A DNA stretch of 64,000 nt from Taenia hydatigena (GCA_036345935.2 JADWOT020000001.1:32909014-32973013); one strand, 5' to 3'. Shown: positions 13,801-27,109, counted from the stretch's first letter. Made by a program: numbers and translations. Notes: a model not told the origin generated them from the letters alone.

Positions 13801-15358
13801 AGTCTCGTCTGCGGTCACTTTGATGGTCATTGTGCCTTCGTCGAGTGGGCTGGTCTCTGGGCCACGCTAGTAACTCCAATCCTGCCCACACATCCCTTGT
13901 GATCAGACTATACACCTAGCCCGAATGCTTCAAAGACGGACTTGATTTTACTATCCACACACAAAGAGGAGGTAACGAGGACAAATATCCGTCACGTCTC
14001 CAGTGCTAACAGAATTTCAGCAGCGCCGCTCATAGTCACCATGCATCAAACGCTCAGCATGATAGTCAAAGCTCAAATGGCAAAACCTACTCGGCTCTTT
14101 GCCTTGTGGACTGAGGGAATGATAATACTGGATTTGAGGTTCATATGCTCTAGCAGATGTAACAATGGTTTCGCTGCCTTTGTGCCCATGACGTCTACTC
14201 ACCGTTGAATTGGGTGATGCTTTAGAATGTCAGGATGATATTGACCATCACGATCCTTCACTGCCATGCGTTACCTTCCTCCAGCACTTAATGCCCTGTC
14301 CTGTCAACACCTGTAGTGGAATTTCCACCCTACTCAAACGACACCACTGAAGGGGTGCAAAGTAGCCATCGCATGGCAGCATCAGCGTATTAATCGACAT
14401 GGGAGAGTTTGAATTAGTGTTGGGATTCGGAGAGCACACCAATAAACAAGGCGCCATTCATCAGGCCCTTGCTTAAATTAATTGCAGAATAGCGGTTTTG
14501 GCGCCACACAATAGGTTAGTGCAATACAAGACGACGGTTTCTGCAAGTGGGATATGGGTCTTACGCTGGGTTCCGATGGACTGAATAGCGTCTGTTATGA
14601 CTGCAGTATGTAGGAACAATGTCTAGCTATGCACTTGGCTCTATTCCAATCAAACATGATGGGAATTATCATTAACTCACAGTTAGCCCTAAGGTTTTAC
14701 TAAAAGTGTTTATAAAATTTGGATGATTCCTTTGAATAGAGCAGAGTAGCAGTAAGGTGCTACGCACCTACCACGACTTTACTTGTTACCCCGCAAAAGG
14801 TTTTAATCACTCCAATGGATTCCACTTTAGCCCCAACACAAGGTGACGATCATTGCTTTGTCTCATGCGATACCGCCCACGACTTGCAATGGATGCAGGT
14901 AAAGTTAAAAGAAACTTGCGACTGCCTACGTCCACTTTCATTACGCTGTGTCAGTAGAGCGCATCTGCAACCTATCCATCAAAGGGTTATCATTATGCTC
15001 TCCTCCTGATGCTGAAACTTCTTAAGAGGTGACGATTAGAACTAGGATAAGTTAGAGCGGGTAGAGATAATGCCACCAGCACACACACGTCAAACGACCA
15101 CCGCTTCTGTATCCTGCACAATCAAGCATCAAGACAATGCAAAGATACTAGACTAGATACTAGATAAACAGGAGAAATCTTTCGGCGCCATGCAGCACCA
15201 GGTTAAGGAGAATTGAGCATCGTGAGGATGAGAAGGCGATGAGGTGGGTGAATAGGTGGTGTATGGGAATGGTCAAGGTGAATGATGTTCCGTCGCCGCA
15301 TCAGAGGTGCCTTGTTGATACATTGGTAATATTCTGAGTAAACGTTGTCGGAACTCAC

Positions 15359-15579
15359 CTGTGCAGAGCAGTGTGGAGAAATGCGTATCATTCGTGAGGG
15401 TGGTCGACACATGGCCAACGTTAGCATCATGAGCGTCGTTTTTGATTGGGACACAGTGGGTTTTGCCCTTCCACATTTCTACACACTCGCTTTTCGGACA
15501 GCAAAGGGAGGTGTGGGTGCAACAGCATCCATCCACAATAAATAGCAAGTCACTAATCACTTGGGTGCCTCCCCATTCT
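15359..15579 (-). pseudogene. Module E5, copy 1 (exon-like)
   Basis: The minus-strand frame reads LLFIVDGCCCTHTSLCC, then WKGKTHCV, then DAHDANVGHVSTTLTNDTHF. It ends at a near-consensus donor, 'ctgcacag' followed by 'gtgagt'. The plus-strand stretch 49,756-49,965 encodes a clear relative: IVDGCSYTNTSL, WKDKTHCV, THDANIDYVS. Many of the nucleotide differences between the two fall at silent third positions (Gly, Thr, Ser, Lys, Cys, Asp and Phe codons). That hints they diverged while still coding. The conserved cysteines suggest a secreted or metal-binding domain, but I cannot name it. No neighbouring exons were found, so a decayed gene copy is likely. Confidence 0.4.
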
Positions 15580-16024
15580 TTTGAGTAAGCAAAGAGCTCT
15601 GATTGCATTTATTCCTTTAGAACGAGCAGAGTGAGAACAGGTAGCGAGCGCTCGAAGGCAGATAACTACAAATTCATGGCGAGAAGCGTGTTCGCCAAAC
15701 ACTCCGTGCAACTAATCACGGACTTAACTCTCCAGCTCAGCTCCTCTGAGCGTTAAACCAGCCACATCGCAATTTTTACACTTTAGTTACATAGTGGCAT
15801 TGTTGGCCAGGAACTCGCCTTGCGCACCGTTTTTATCCATTTGGACTTGAATGCTGCAATGCAGTCAACTTGGGCTTGGCAGGTTCAACTCCATTTTCAG
15901 CACCAGCGCACACTGACAAGCACCGTAGTTGAGTAATTAATGAATTACGTTTGCTTGTTTATGCACAAAGCAGCCATTTAAAGGCGTTTGCGGTTGATTC
16001 GGACCATCTGTTGGTGAGAGGTCA

Positions 16025-19000
16025 TTGTGAGTACCACGTCAGCCATTTACTCTTTCCTCTCCTCCTATTCCTCAAACACAGACAATATTCTTAACAGCAC
16101 TGACTGCTTTACGAGCAACGTTAATGATATAAGTCGGCCTCCTTCATTGGCTCTAAGTCTTTAAGTGCAATAAATTGATCCATTATTGCAACAGCACTGT
16201 TATCTCATCATCTGGTTACCTTTCCCGTCATCCACCATCATTGTTCACCATCAGAGCGCATTGCCTTTAGTTATCCATCAGACTAATACATTCGAACGGC
16301 TCTGCCCACCTTCCACTGCCAGTAGAAATGATGAACACTGCATAGCAAAGAGGGACCACGGGTTGGATTTAATTCCAAATAGTGCCGTTGTTTTAGCACC
16401 TCTTACCTCGTAAATGATTGATCATCCGTTGTAATGGAAGCTATGCACCATGATCACACACCCTAATAAAGCCATTTTTTGACGGTCTAGACCAACTTTG
16501 GTGTAGGGATGGCCTCCAGACAGGACGGGACTGCACCTGTGTGTGCATTTACTGTATGTAATAGCAATAGTTTATCAACGCATTCACGATGATGTACAAT
16601 AGGTTTGGTGCTTATCCCTCTCCCCTTGACATTCATTCTCATGCAGTGGGGAGATTGAGACCGGGAAGCCTTATCCATTTCCTGATAGCCTATCAAGACA
16701 CCAGCGACTACAGGACAAAGAAAGGCACTGATCTCAATTGGAAATAAATGTGATTTTGATAGACCGAAGTCCTTAGGTTTTGGTCCTTCGTTCGATCACT
16801 TCCTCCAGACAGTCTATTAGCATGCAGGCAGTCTCGCATTGCATTCTCTCAAAACAAGCAGAATGAGAGCAGGCAGCAAGCAATTCTAGTTGTTGACTTG
16901 ATTAACGGAAAAGATTGATGAGGTGTGTGCTGCATTGCAGGTAAGCGCAGGCAAGCATTGCTCAGACCAATTCGCTGTCCGACAACACCATCATCAGGCG
17001 AATTAGGCTGCTGATCTGCAAGCCATAACAGGAAACGCACAAGGTGATGTAATATCTTCACCCCAAAGTAGACAGCACTAACAACCTAAAGACCACTGTT
17101 GTGGGGTGACTACGCTATACTTAAATTAACGATGACGCTTTCAGTGTGAATTTGAATGGCACCACTATTTGGTGGTGCGCTGATTCGTCAGGTGCGAGAA
17201 GTAGTAACTAGTCGATGACATGGATTTAAGACGCTACTGGACTAGCGTTTGTACACGTTTCTGGCTGGCTGCCTAACTGGCTAACCTGCGAACTTGTCTG
17301 TCTGTTCACACAGAATCGCCGGTCAGGGAAAAAACCTGCTTATAGCTACTAGTTTCCCTATTAACCACCTAGCCAGCCATTTAAATAGGTTGTACCGTGG
17401 CTAACTCAGACATTGCTCTGTTTCCGACCCTGCTACGATCCCAATGGGAACTAAACGAGTGTTCCCTTAAATTTATGGCTTGGAGAAATCTATTTGAACC
17501 CCATGAGTGACCTTAGTTGGATGTTGCTTAGGAAAACACACACAGCACGGGACTCCTAGCAAACGAAAGCTAGGACGCTCACCCAAGAAGAGCAAGAGGA
17601 CGTTAAAGAAACCAGTTTATTCGTTTTCTGCGCCACTTTAGTTTTAAGTAGATTTCGTAAATTACGTTGCTGCATCAGATCACTAACAGTTTCGCTCTGA
17701 AGATACCTTCGAAATCTGCTATTTTAGAGTAGGCGCTCTTGCCACTGCAGCATGCAGTGTGTGTTGATTGAGTGATTGAATAGTGCAGATCGCTTCTTAG
17801 CCGGTGACCTGTTCCATTTCGCAGTCTATTTCATACTGCCAACAGCAAGCGCGACCCATTTGACATTTCAACCGGCACTTGCGCCAACATTGCCAACCAA
17901 CGCAGATAGGCAGGTGCGTGGGTGACAGTAAATAGCGCGAACATTTTGGTATTTGAGACGAATTCTACCTCTGATGTGTATTTGCTAAAGCAACTCGCGT
18001 TATGTCTGTGACCAAAGACTCTTCTGCAATTATCTTCACATCCCCATATGAAGGCTCCTATAAGTCGACCTTTACTTGGACGTGTCTTTCCAATCCCTTC
18101 TGCTTGTGCTATTGGCACTACAATCTAGAGAAGCACCCAATCCATCACTCAATGATTGAGTCAACTTTGTACACACGATATCCATATTTGCCAAGATTGC
18201 ATAACATCGGTACCGCTTTCTGAGTGCGCATTCGGTCAAATTACGGTTTACAACTGGCTTCTGCTGTGGGTGAGTTATTATAGTTTTTGTAATCACGTCG
18301 TGTAGAGAATAAGGAGCGTGATTGCTCATCTGAGATACGCCACAGGAGGCGCATTGGTGACAGTGGTAAAACACTAGAGTTGCCGCTTTACTTTACGGCA
18401 CTTCACTAACCATAATTTACCTCACCCTGAGCCTCTCCGTCATTCTGAACTTCCCTCCACTCGTTTGTGTCAGTTTGTGCAGTTTTTGATAATCTTTTAC
18501 CACATCGTGCCCAATAGCATTGCATTGCATTGCCTTCGGTTGCGCAGCATAGGCTGCATGTATTACTGCATTGGAATATGAGGTGGTTAGGGTGATGTCG
18601 ATGGTATCATCTGACGACACACAGATGCAACTACATTAATTATTCAAGGATTGTAGCTCCTAAGATTATTTATCAGGCATAGCTATAGTCGATCCTGCGT
18701 GCGTAAAGGCGACTTCATCAATTTCACTTAAAATACACTCATTTTGATCATGAATCAATTCACAGTTTCCTATTCATTCAATCCTGTAAAGCTTTAATCG
18801 TTTCAATGAATGGCTGACTGATTGTTGGAAATGCAGCTAAGTTTACGCATCGGTATCATACAGAAGGCAGTTATAGATGCTGAGGTTCTTCTATAGGACA
18901 GGATTCATGACACAGTGAAAATCCGTCAAGACGCATTTGTGACGCTAGAGCAGTAACTGTTGTACATTCTGCAAATACCTCGTCGCATAGGCTTGCAACA

Positions 19001-20620
19001 ATTTGCTGTTTGCTGCTCATTTAGTGTTGGCTCTGTGCTCTAGTAAACCAATTACTACAAAGAACGCATTTGACTACTTGTTTGCGCACAGTTACTCTTG
19101 TGTAGGGCCCCTTTGAGTCAAAGGTGTAGGCTGAGTTCTGGAGCACGTATTCCTTCTGCATGCCATCCGATCACTCTGGCAGCATCGCTAGTTCCCTGAC
19201 TATTAGTGAGCCACATGGATAGCAGCGACAAAGAGAAGGAAGAGGCTATGGAATGAGTCCTTTTATACAAGATTGCGACATGCGCCAACTCGAGAAGTGG
19301 ATTGGTAAAACAGAAAACTGACAGTTGAATAGAAGTTGACCGACAATGGGTAGCAATGCTATTTGGGAAGAAGGAAAACACCAAGGTGTAGACTCAACAC
19401 CTCTCATTTTATATGCTTTGCTTGGACGCACAGGTTTACTTACCGAAATGCGAAGATCAGTGGGAAGCAAAATTCTGTCACTAATTTGGGTAATGTTAAC
19501 GTCTAGAGGTGCATCTTTGTAGTCGTAAAAGGCGGTACTTTTCCTCTTGTGCTCAAAATGCGTTTCATCAAAAATCTGACAAGAGCAAACGGGAAGAAAT
19601 CGCAATGAGTTACGAAGAGTAGCACAGCTGGTAAGGAAAGTTGAGGGTAAGAAATGTATGTAGTGAACACTTAGCAGACGCCAGCGGTTGCTTCGCGTGG
19701 ATGCCCGTGGATTTGAACACCACTGGGGTTATGCTACGCCAGCCCGGGTTAGTACATGCGTAGGTGACAGAAGTGGAACGCTCGGAGCCGCTGGTACATT
19801 TTGTAACATTTCGATCTTCTGCAATCCTTTAAATCGCCTCTATCACTCTTGCTCACTCGTTTGCGCTATTTCATACAGTCCATTCCTATCCCACATAATT
19901 GTATCCCTTTGCATTGTGTTCGATTGTGAAGTATAGCCTGCATGCATTACTCTAATGAATGATGCAATACTATAGGAATTGACAGCGGCATCGGTGGTAG
20001 AGGAAGACGTCGCGGTCAGAGTGATATCGACGGCTTCATATGAAGTTAATTGAGTGCAAACGCATTGTGGTTCAGTGGAATGCGGCTGTTTAGTCTGCTG
20101 TCACAAATTTCCTGTCAAATGCACGAAGTGTTACAAAGTGAGTTGTAGAGTGGATACACATTGACAGATGCAAACGGATAAATATTGTTCATATGCGGCA
20201 CCAAAATTTTGTGTGCATCCATTTCGACCTAAACTCTTCTAACAATTTTTGCACTTTTCCGTTTACTGGTAGAGCAAATGTCGTTTGCAATTAATGAGGA
20301 TTCTGTTCGCCGTTGCATCAATCGCTCCAGCGAACTCACTGAGATACTTGGATGTGCTCATTCACTACCTGACTGCACCATCCTTACATCACGGGCGTAT
20401 TTAGGACTCGTGGACACTACAACATTCTCCATTCTGCCAAGGTGCCTCAACATCAGTGCGGCAAAGTAGAGGAGGAGGAGTTAGTGGAATCAGTCTTAAT
20501 GAACACAGATTAGGGCTTACAAAGACAGCACGCAAACAGTAGAAAACATTTGCCGTTCTGTACATTAATTAGCCCTCTTTAAATTAGTCAGACCCGCTTG
20601 TTGCATTAGCATGTTAAAGC
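16025..20620. repeat. Large direct duplication, copy B
   Basis: Partner of 2,489-8,142 in the same orientation, about 13.5 kb downstream. It contains a single 200-bp unit (17,042-17,245), lacks the 6.1-7.3 kb internal duplication, and carries an extra segment at 19,802-20,551. I found no gene in it. Open frames shared with copy A appear to drift freely. Confidence 0.85.
19802..20551. mobile_element. Extra 750-bp segment in block B, possible insertion
   Basis: Copy A reads straight through ACATTT at 7,763-7,768. Copy B has ACATTT at 19,796-19,801, about 750 bp of extra sequence, then ACATTT again at 20,546-20,551. The hexamer may be a target-site duplication. Part of the segment (about 19,850-20,050) resembles block sequence at 5.2-5.4 kb and 18.4-18.6 kb, so it belongs to a family already present here. 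I see no clear terminal inverted repeats and no transposase. A deletion in copy A between short repeats would look the same. Confidence 0.4.
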
Positions 20621-23230
20621 CATTAGATATGCTGCGCATATTGGTAATTCCAGTTGACTACATGTACCACTTGGTGTTTCTTCCTCCTACTTATTCGATT
20701 GATCTCGACCACCACCTCCTACAGGTCACTATCGCGTCCCTCACACCTACTCACCTACCCACTTCCAAAGCACCATTGCTAATTTTGATCCCTACTACAT
20801 GATGCTTCTCAAATTGGGTAATAAAAATTGGCATTTGATGTGTCCCAAAATTTATTTAAATCATACAACTATGCGAGAGTGAAGGATGACAGGTGGTAAG
20901 GAGCACGAGCAGCCAAGTAGCAGAAAGAGGAACAAAAACAGTATCTAAGTTATTTTAACTTGACAGTAACACGCATACTGTCACCATGTCACCATGTAGA
21001 CTGCATTGCGGCAGCAATTCACTAGTGCATAGACCGAGTACGTGCAGAGTCATCGCCAAGTCACCGAAGCAATTATCCGAGTGTGTTGGACGCAAACACG
21101 TGGAATACGTGAGACTATGTAGGCTATCTGCTCCCACTCTGCTCTTTCCATGGGTGTGGAGGTCAAAGAGGAGAAACGAAAGCTGCATTTCTGCATTTAG
21201 AGAAGGTGTGCAGCAGAACGAAACGAGTAGGTTATGCAGGTGGGTATCAGCATCCATCACTGGTGCTATGAGTAACGAGGTGACGTGGTGATGTTTAAGC
21301 ACGTTTGGATAAGGACCGGTGCTGTTGCTCTACCTCCGCTGTCTCTGTAATTAACGCTTCTGCAACACTCCGCCGAATGCCACGACCAGAGTGATCACAG
21401 CATCATTGATGGTGACGGATACCTAGCCACTTCGTCAGGTCGTCGCACTTGCGTCATATGTGCGTGACCAATCAGTATTCCAAGTTAGAGGAGAATCGTT
21501 CGTCGAACACATCTCTGGCTGCCGCTATCAACCCGATGAACTCAAGGTGTGATAAAAAGCATTAACTTCGTGTATTCTTACTAGGCATAGTATCATCATC
21601 AGGTTGAGGTCTACAGGCAGCACAAAGGGCAGAGAGGTCAGCCTCAATTTACGTTGCGCACGTCCATCCACCTCAGAATTGCGGGCTAGCTGAATAGCCA
21701 CGCCCAAGTTTTGTGGCAGCCATTTCTCGCCCAAAGCGAATTTGAGCACGATGTACTGACTGACAACAAAGGTTATGCAGTGGTAATTTACTAGAATAGG
21801 CCTGCCTCTCGATTCAAGCAACGCAGAAGAGAGTACGAGATTCTATTTCTTTGGTCACTGACCCGTCCGGCGAAATGACGGTGGCGCATTGTTTTTTCTG
21901 CTTGGTCACTTTTCCCGACATCGTCTGCGCACAGATGCTCAAATTCGCCTTGGCCAAGAAGGAGCTGCAGCGAAAATTTCAGTGCGTCCATTCAGTTAGA
22001 CTTACATTCTGTGGTGGATAGGCGTACGTAATGTGGATTTCCGTTAGGCCATTCCAATCTTCGTGCTGTCGGTTAAGTTAAACCTGGTCAGGAGGCTATA
22101 TTTCGCAAGGAAAAACAAAATTAATGCTTTGATTACTTCTGGAGATTGTTTGATTGGTAAAAGCGTTCAGTGGTTGGTTTTCAGACATGTTGAAAAAAAT
22201 TCGGCGTCCATTCATTCCTGCTTAGTCGTCGTTTTCTTAGAGCCAGTAGCTTGAGCACAGGTAGGCGACATTCACCATTACTAGTAACATAAGCAACGAG
22301 GTAGCTTGATGAGGATGAAGGACGTTAAGAGAAGGCCCGGCGATGTCACTGCTTCATTGCTGCCCCTGTGATGGTTGCTAGTGCGTGGAGGCCGAGGTGC
22401 ATGCACACGCGCAGCTCTGCTGATCAGAAGGGTTGGATTAACCACCTTCGCAGCCGCTTTTTCGCGTCGGCACATTTGCTATTTATATATTTGCTGGACT
22501 AAGTAGTTCTCAATGCTAGCTGAGAAGCGTTCGACAAACACGCATCTTAAAGTGGAACTGTCTTCACCTGCCTTCGATTAAGAAGCGGACCCTTTCTTCC
22601 TGCTCTCATTTACTCGTTTTGAGGGGAAGAAAGTCGAAAATATGACACATTTAAATACATTCGTTAGAGGACAGGAGTTAACAGAGGACAACAATCTAGC
22701 TGTTTCATTTGCAAGTAGCACAAGCCTTACTGCCCGTGTAAATCAGCATGTCCAAGATTAATGCGATTAGGGCAGAAAAGGAATGTCAAAGTCAAAGAGC
22801 TACGATGAGATGATTCATTCGAATGCACAAGGTGTTGGTCCAGAGGCAGAATTATGAGAAAGGGGAGAGAGGTCAGAGTCTGCAGTCGCATACTCATAGA
22901 GTGGGAATTGTAGGTCTGTAATTCCTAGTTTTAATATAATCTGTAACTCATTACCCCCTCCTCTCAGCTTTGTAGCCTCCTCCTCCTCCTTCTGATAAAA
23001 GAAATAAAAGACAAAATAGATAGATCGAATTTTAGCATTTGGGTTTGAGGTGCAGAGCAATATTTTTGTTCTTGGGAGGCAATGAGGAGCACGAGTGGAC
23101 CCTCGTGCACTGTAACACATCTGCCACGTCTCAATAACAACGATGATTGATGGTCGACCTGGATCCCAAACGCTCCACACTTGGTTCATTTCAGTGACAG
23201 CTCTCTAGCCACGGGTATTACGGATAACGG
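20621..23230 (-). repeat. Composite repeat unit, copy C1 (minus)
   Basis: Read on the minus strand it holds S1 (about 22,560-22,200, extending upstream to 23,230), E6 antisense (about 22,080-21,893), E6 sense (about 21,790-21,600), S2 (about 21,530-21,240) and a tail with module E1 (about 21,150-21,005) ending near 20,630. The same order on the plus strand occurs at 35.0-36.5 kb and 45.2-47.65 kb. S1 and S2 share the landmark 'tgttcgtcgaac' (variants occur), then 'cttctcg', 'ttgag' and a TATA-like stretch. No reverse transcriptase, integrase or transposase is recognisable. A TRIM-like retroelement or a dispersed decayed gene family are both possible. Confidence 0.65.
21005..21150 (-). pseudogene. 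Module E1 pseudo-exon (minus)
   Basis: The minus-strand frame reads RVGADSLHSLTYSTCLRP, then THSDNCFGDLAMTL, and then loses the frame. It aligns with the plus-strand copy at 47,043-47,198 (FGDLAMILLVDELVCAAFFC) and, more distantly, with the intact membrane exon at 63.8-64.0 kb (YFRDLLAMLSEEGVLHAVFL). The frameshift after the Met-Thr-Leu segment marks it as broken. Confidence 0.5.
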
Positions 23231-23634
23231 CGATAGCGTTTCTCTTCAAAGACCTAACACAGTTCTATTCCTCCCTGTTTGTTTCCACATAAAACAGCCA
23301 TTGATATAATTTAAATATGGAAAAATATGCCCATAATGCTTAGTTTTATTCAAATTAGGGCAAGAGTTGCATATCTAGCCTGCTAAAGTGTCCATGTAAA
23401 ATTTAACAGAATAACTTCCAAGCTTAGAATGATTGCAGTATCTGTTTGTGCTACTAAAGTCATTGTAATAATCCATCAGTGATTTTTAACTTTCGTTCGG
23501 TGCCTGTATGACCGAAACTGACGCTCCTTTCCAAGAGGACCGATTGTTTGTCCGATTGGCATTTCTGCTGCCTCAGCACTGTTTCGTGCCGTGGTGGACT
23601 TTGGTAAAGCGGGCAACCAAGTGTTCAGAGACGA

Positions 23635-23650
23635 GTGTGTGTGTGTGTGT
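23635..23650. repeat. (GT)n microsatellite
   Basis: An uninterrupted run of eight GT dinucleotides. Confidence 0.95.
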
Positions 23651-23867
23651 ATTTTCTTTTGCTCATGACGAAACTGCACCTGTACCGACTGACTTGCAAC
23701 TTATCCAATACGAACACACTTAATTCTCGCTCTCAGCATCAAGCAGTTTGAGAGGTGTGTCATCTGTTGCTTGACACTCATTTGGCTACATTTACCGTTG
23801 GACGCCTGTGTTACTGTGCCACTGAAATCCTTAAAACTTAGGTTAAGTCGACCATTTTCGGCAGGAC

Positions 23868-24000
23868 TGCCATCTTCATCCTCCGACAGTGTCATCACCA
23901 AATTGCCGAAGGATGAAACTTGCGACGGTGTAGCTGCCTTGTTTGTCGTCGACGAGAAGACGAGGATTTGGAAATGAATTGCGCGCGAAACAACATCCAA
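23868..24000 (-). pseudogene. Module E1 pseudo-exon (minus)
   Basis: The minus-strand frame reads RAIHFQILVFSSTTNK, then AATPSQVSSFGNLVMTLSED. This aligns with the intact exon at the right edge: RTFQIVVFDPSLGVLSG, then SPVSYFRDLLAMLSEE. The N-terminal half (FQI-VF) is better preserved here than in any other copy. After SEDE the frame continues into unrelated sequence and the membrane segments are missing, so it is a truncated relic. Confidence 0.55.
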
Positions 24001-24619
24001 TTACTCGAGGGTGACGGGTGCGAGTAGATGGATTATATGGACGGCCTCCAGACAGAGCTAAGCTCTTCCGTTGTGTGCTTTTACTGGGTGCAATGGCCGC
24101 AGTTTACTAACGAATTCGCGAAAGTGTACAATAGATTAAGCAATTGCCGCCCCGCCTCGGCATTCGTTTTAATGCAATAAAAAGCTTGGGCTAAGAAGCC
24201 TCATTCACTCATTGTCTGCCTCTCATATCTTCAGTGATTTTAGTCCTTTCGCCTACTTATTGCTACACAGGTGCAGAAGAAGCGGTTGAAGCGCAAGATG
24301 TAGCGAAACCGCTTTCTTGAGTCATGCGATCATACAAAAGGGCAAAAAGCTGGAGGGTGGTAAAGAAGAGGCAAATGAGGACACTTGCTACTCGCTCATC
24401 ATTGCACCAGAGAAGCTTTAGTATTGAGTCTGCGAAGCATTTCAATGGATTTGTTGATTTCTGTGATTGGATTCGCGCATCCACTTCCTCTCGTATACCT
24501 GCATAGGTTTTTTAATCCTTATAAAGACTGTAATGAGGGCAGACATGGATCATTCTTTATCGGTGATATGATGCTAGTTCAGTGAATATTCCACTTTGCT
24601 GAAGACAGATAGAGACTGT

Positions 24620-26020
24620 TCGGTAGCCAGAGACGTGTTCGTCGAATGCATCTCGTCTAACTTTGAGGACTAATTGGTCAAGCGTATATAATGCAATCGT
24701 GTCGACCTGACGAAGTGGCTACACATCCGTCTCCACTAATGATACTGCAGTCAATCTGGCCGTAGAATTCAGCAGTGTTGCAGCAGCACCAATCGCACTA
24801 ACAATGGCGGTAAGCAACAGCACCGGTTCTGGATACTGATACCCAACTGCATCCAATCTACTCGTTTTGAGCGAAAGTGAACCAAGTGAGGAAAGACTAA
24901 CTCTGCACCTTCACACACCCTTGTGAATGCTGCCTCGATATGTTTTGATACTCGATGAACTCTGTCCTTACAAGCATCCAGTGAAAATCACCGTCGCATG
25001 TCGATGCGCACACTTCTTGCATGATTGATGTCATGGGAGGTGTTGTTTCGACCCAAGCAAGTTCTTGTAGTCTTCGTGGCCTTAGGGATCCACCGGGCAC
25101 AGAGGAGGCAGGAGAAAACAAGCATAAAAATCTTCCCGGCCTCACTGATTGTCAGTAAATAGCCCTCGTGGTTTCGTCTGCAAGAATGCCGTGTGATGCC
25201 TGTTTTAACAACGCCCCAAGCGGCACCAATCACATCACTTGAAAGCGAATTCTCGAAGTAATAACATGAAAGCATTGCTTAAAAGAGCTAATCGCAATGC
25301 GTGCGAAGGTCATGGAATTCGTCCCTCCTTCTTGATCTCTACACTCTTGGAACAAGCAGAGTGTAAGCGGTTGGTACACAAAGCCTCAAAGAATCCAATT
25401 GCTCGAGTCTGGCGCGCTTGGGTTATTGGGAGCTGCTGCGCACGCAGTTCATTTTCAACTACTCGTCTTCTTGCTGACGACAGACAAGGCAGTCACATCG
25501 CTGCAATGTTCATGCTTCGGTGACTTTGCGAAGACACTATCGGAGGATGAAATGGTCTGCGTAGCCTTCTTCTGTACATGCCGAGGCTGCGCATTAGTAA
25601 AATGCTGCTACCTGATGACATAATGACATTAGATGTGTTGCTTTCAATTTAAATTAAATATGATACTTGTTTTCTTGCCTTATTTTGATGTTTGGCTGCT
25701 CGTGCTTCTTACCTTTCATCCGCTTTAACTTTGGCATATTGGTATGGTTCAGTCCAGTTTCGCCCAATTCAAGTGCTAATTTTTAGTACCCATTTTGGGA
25801 AGCTTTGAATAAAGGGGGATGGGATAAGCAACGGTGCTTTAGGGTGGGTAGGTGAGTAGGTGTGAGGGACGCCATAGTAACCTGTAGGAGGTGGTCAGGA
25901 TTAATCAAATAAGTAGGAAAAGGAAGCAGTAATTAATGCGGATATTTCACTAGAATCTCCAATATGCACAACAGTTGTCTCCTCTCAATTTCACTTCACT
26001 TCTTAGCATCGAACCGTCGG
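24620..26020 (+). repeat. Composite repeat unit, copy C2 (partial, plus)
   Basis: It begins in S2 (24,620-24,870: 'gttcgtcgaa', 'cgtatataatg', 'acctgacgaagtgg') and continues through a segment shared with 46.7-46.95 kb. It then enters the E1 module (25,425-25,605) and the common tail ('gtgagtaggtgtgagggacg', 'cttcttagcatcgaacc'). S1 and E6 are absent. Confidence 0.6.
25425..25605 (+). pseudogene. Module E1 pseudo-exon (plus)
   Basis: The plus-strand frame reads AVHFQLLVFLLTTDKA, then CSCFGDFAKTLSEDEMVCVA, then FFCTC and CALVK. It aligns column by column with the right-edge exon (FQIVVF, FRDLLAMLSEEGVLHAV, FALLN). The second hydrophobic stretch of the intact gene is not preserved and a stop follows at 25,621-25,623. 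Function is lost unless it is used as a spliced exon, for which I see no evidence. Confidence 0.55.
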
Positions 26021-27109
26021 CTATCTCTCCCACTAGCCAAATGCCCTCGCACTTGATGACTCAGACCTCGCATGGATTTGTCGGAATGACGTCAATGACA
26101 AACCAGACAAAGGTATTTGCCCAGCCAGCATAGGCATATGCATAGACACAGAGGGGGTGATTACCTCAGGTTGAATGAATTTTTTTCGGCGGTTTCATAA
26201 TCTATTTCAACAACTTTGGAATGATTTTACCTCTACATTTTAGTAGTTGTTGAGGTAGTGCCTAATCGTATTATTTGGAGCAGTCGACTTCTCAGCAATC
26301 CGGCTACCCACAGTCAATTCAGCACTAAACCCTCGGATGTCGACAAGGTAAATACATTTTCATATTACTGGGTGCTAGTCAGAAAATGCAGCACTGAAGA
26401 CTCTATCATATAAGCATTTGGTCTTCACTGGGAACGACTTGCCTAACAGGGTGTATCAAGTGATTAAGACAGACGCCTTGAGACAAGAAGAGGAGACAAT
26501 AGCTTGCATTGGTTTCTTCTCTATGCCAATCCATTCCATGGGCTACAATAAGCCACAGTTGTGTTGAGCGTATAAGTGGAAATGAGAAAATTTACGATAT
26601 ACAACTTCGCCACCATTGGTTGGTAAGGTAAACAAATTGCCAGTTCTCAAGTTTCACTGATGGTATTGACGCACTCTAGAGAACACTGACAAAGCAACAC
26701 AATCGCTAGCTGTTGGTCAGGCGGATTTTCAGTTAGTTTGTCGCTTTGGTCAGTTACGCATTTAACAATTTGTGGGACAGAATGGCAGGTTGTGTGAAAC
26801 CTTAACGAACTCTGGTAGAAAGCGTCGTCCATCTAATTTGTCAATTGCTATTCAATCATCATAATCATCAACCCATGTCAAGAGATAAGTCTCCTTGGGA
26901 CTATTCGTCAGTTGGAGGATCATTTGGTTAGTTGATGGATTAGTCAGTCAACGTGTCAACAATTTGTGCAGTAGCTGATTTGAAAATTCGCTTCCTTTCT
27001 CATTTGGTTGCCAACGTGTCTAGCTGGTTGGCTGGAAGCTTGTTGAGAGCATGGCAAGTTAGCTGAGTGGGCAAAAGAAGCAGGTGGTGAGCCGTCAGTA
27101 AATCAAGGT

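Larger units (their letters stand above)
8143..16024. other. Gene-poor spacer between the duplicated blocks
   Basis: There is no recognised gene. The only exon-like objects are the candidates at 10,773-10,898 and 15,359-15,579. Open frames such as 8,653-8,886, 12,378-12,620 and 13,942-14,208 are short and have no recognisable family or splice support. Low-complexity purine-rich stretches occur around 9.2-9.5 kb and 9.9-10.0 kb. Confidence 0.45.
23231..24619. other. Spacer between composite copies
   Basis: Apart from the E1 fragment at 23,868-24,000 and a TG microsatellite at 23,635-23,650, I see no gene. Short open frames around 23.5-23.7 kb and 24.3-24.6 kb lack splice support. Confidence 0.4.
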
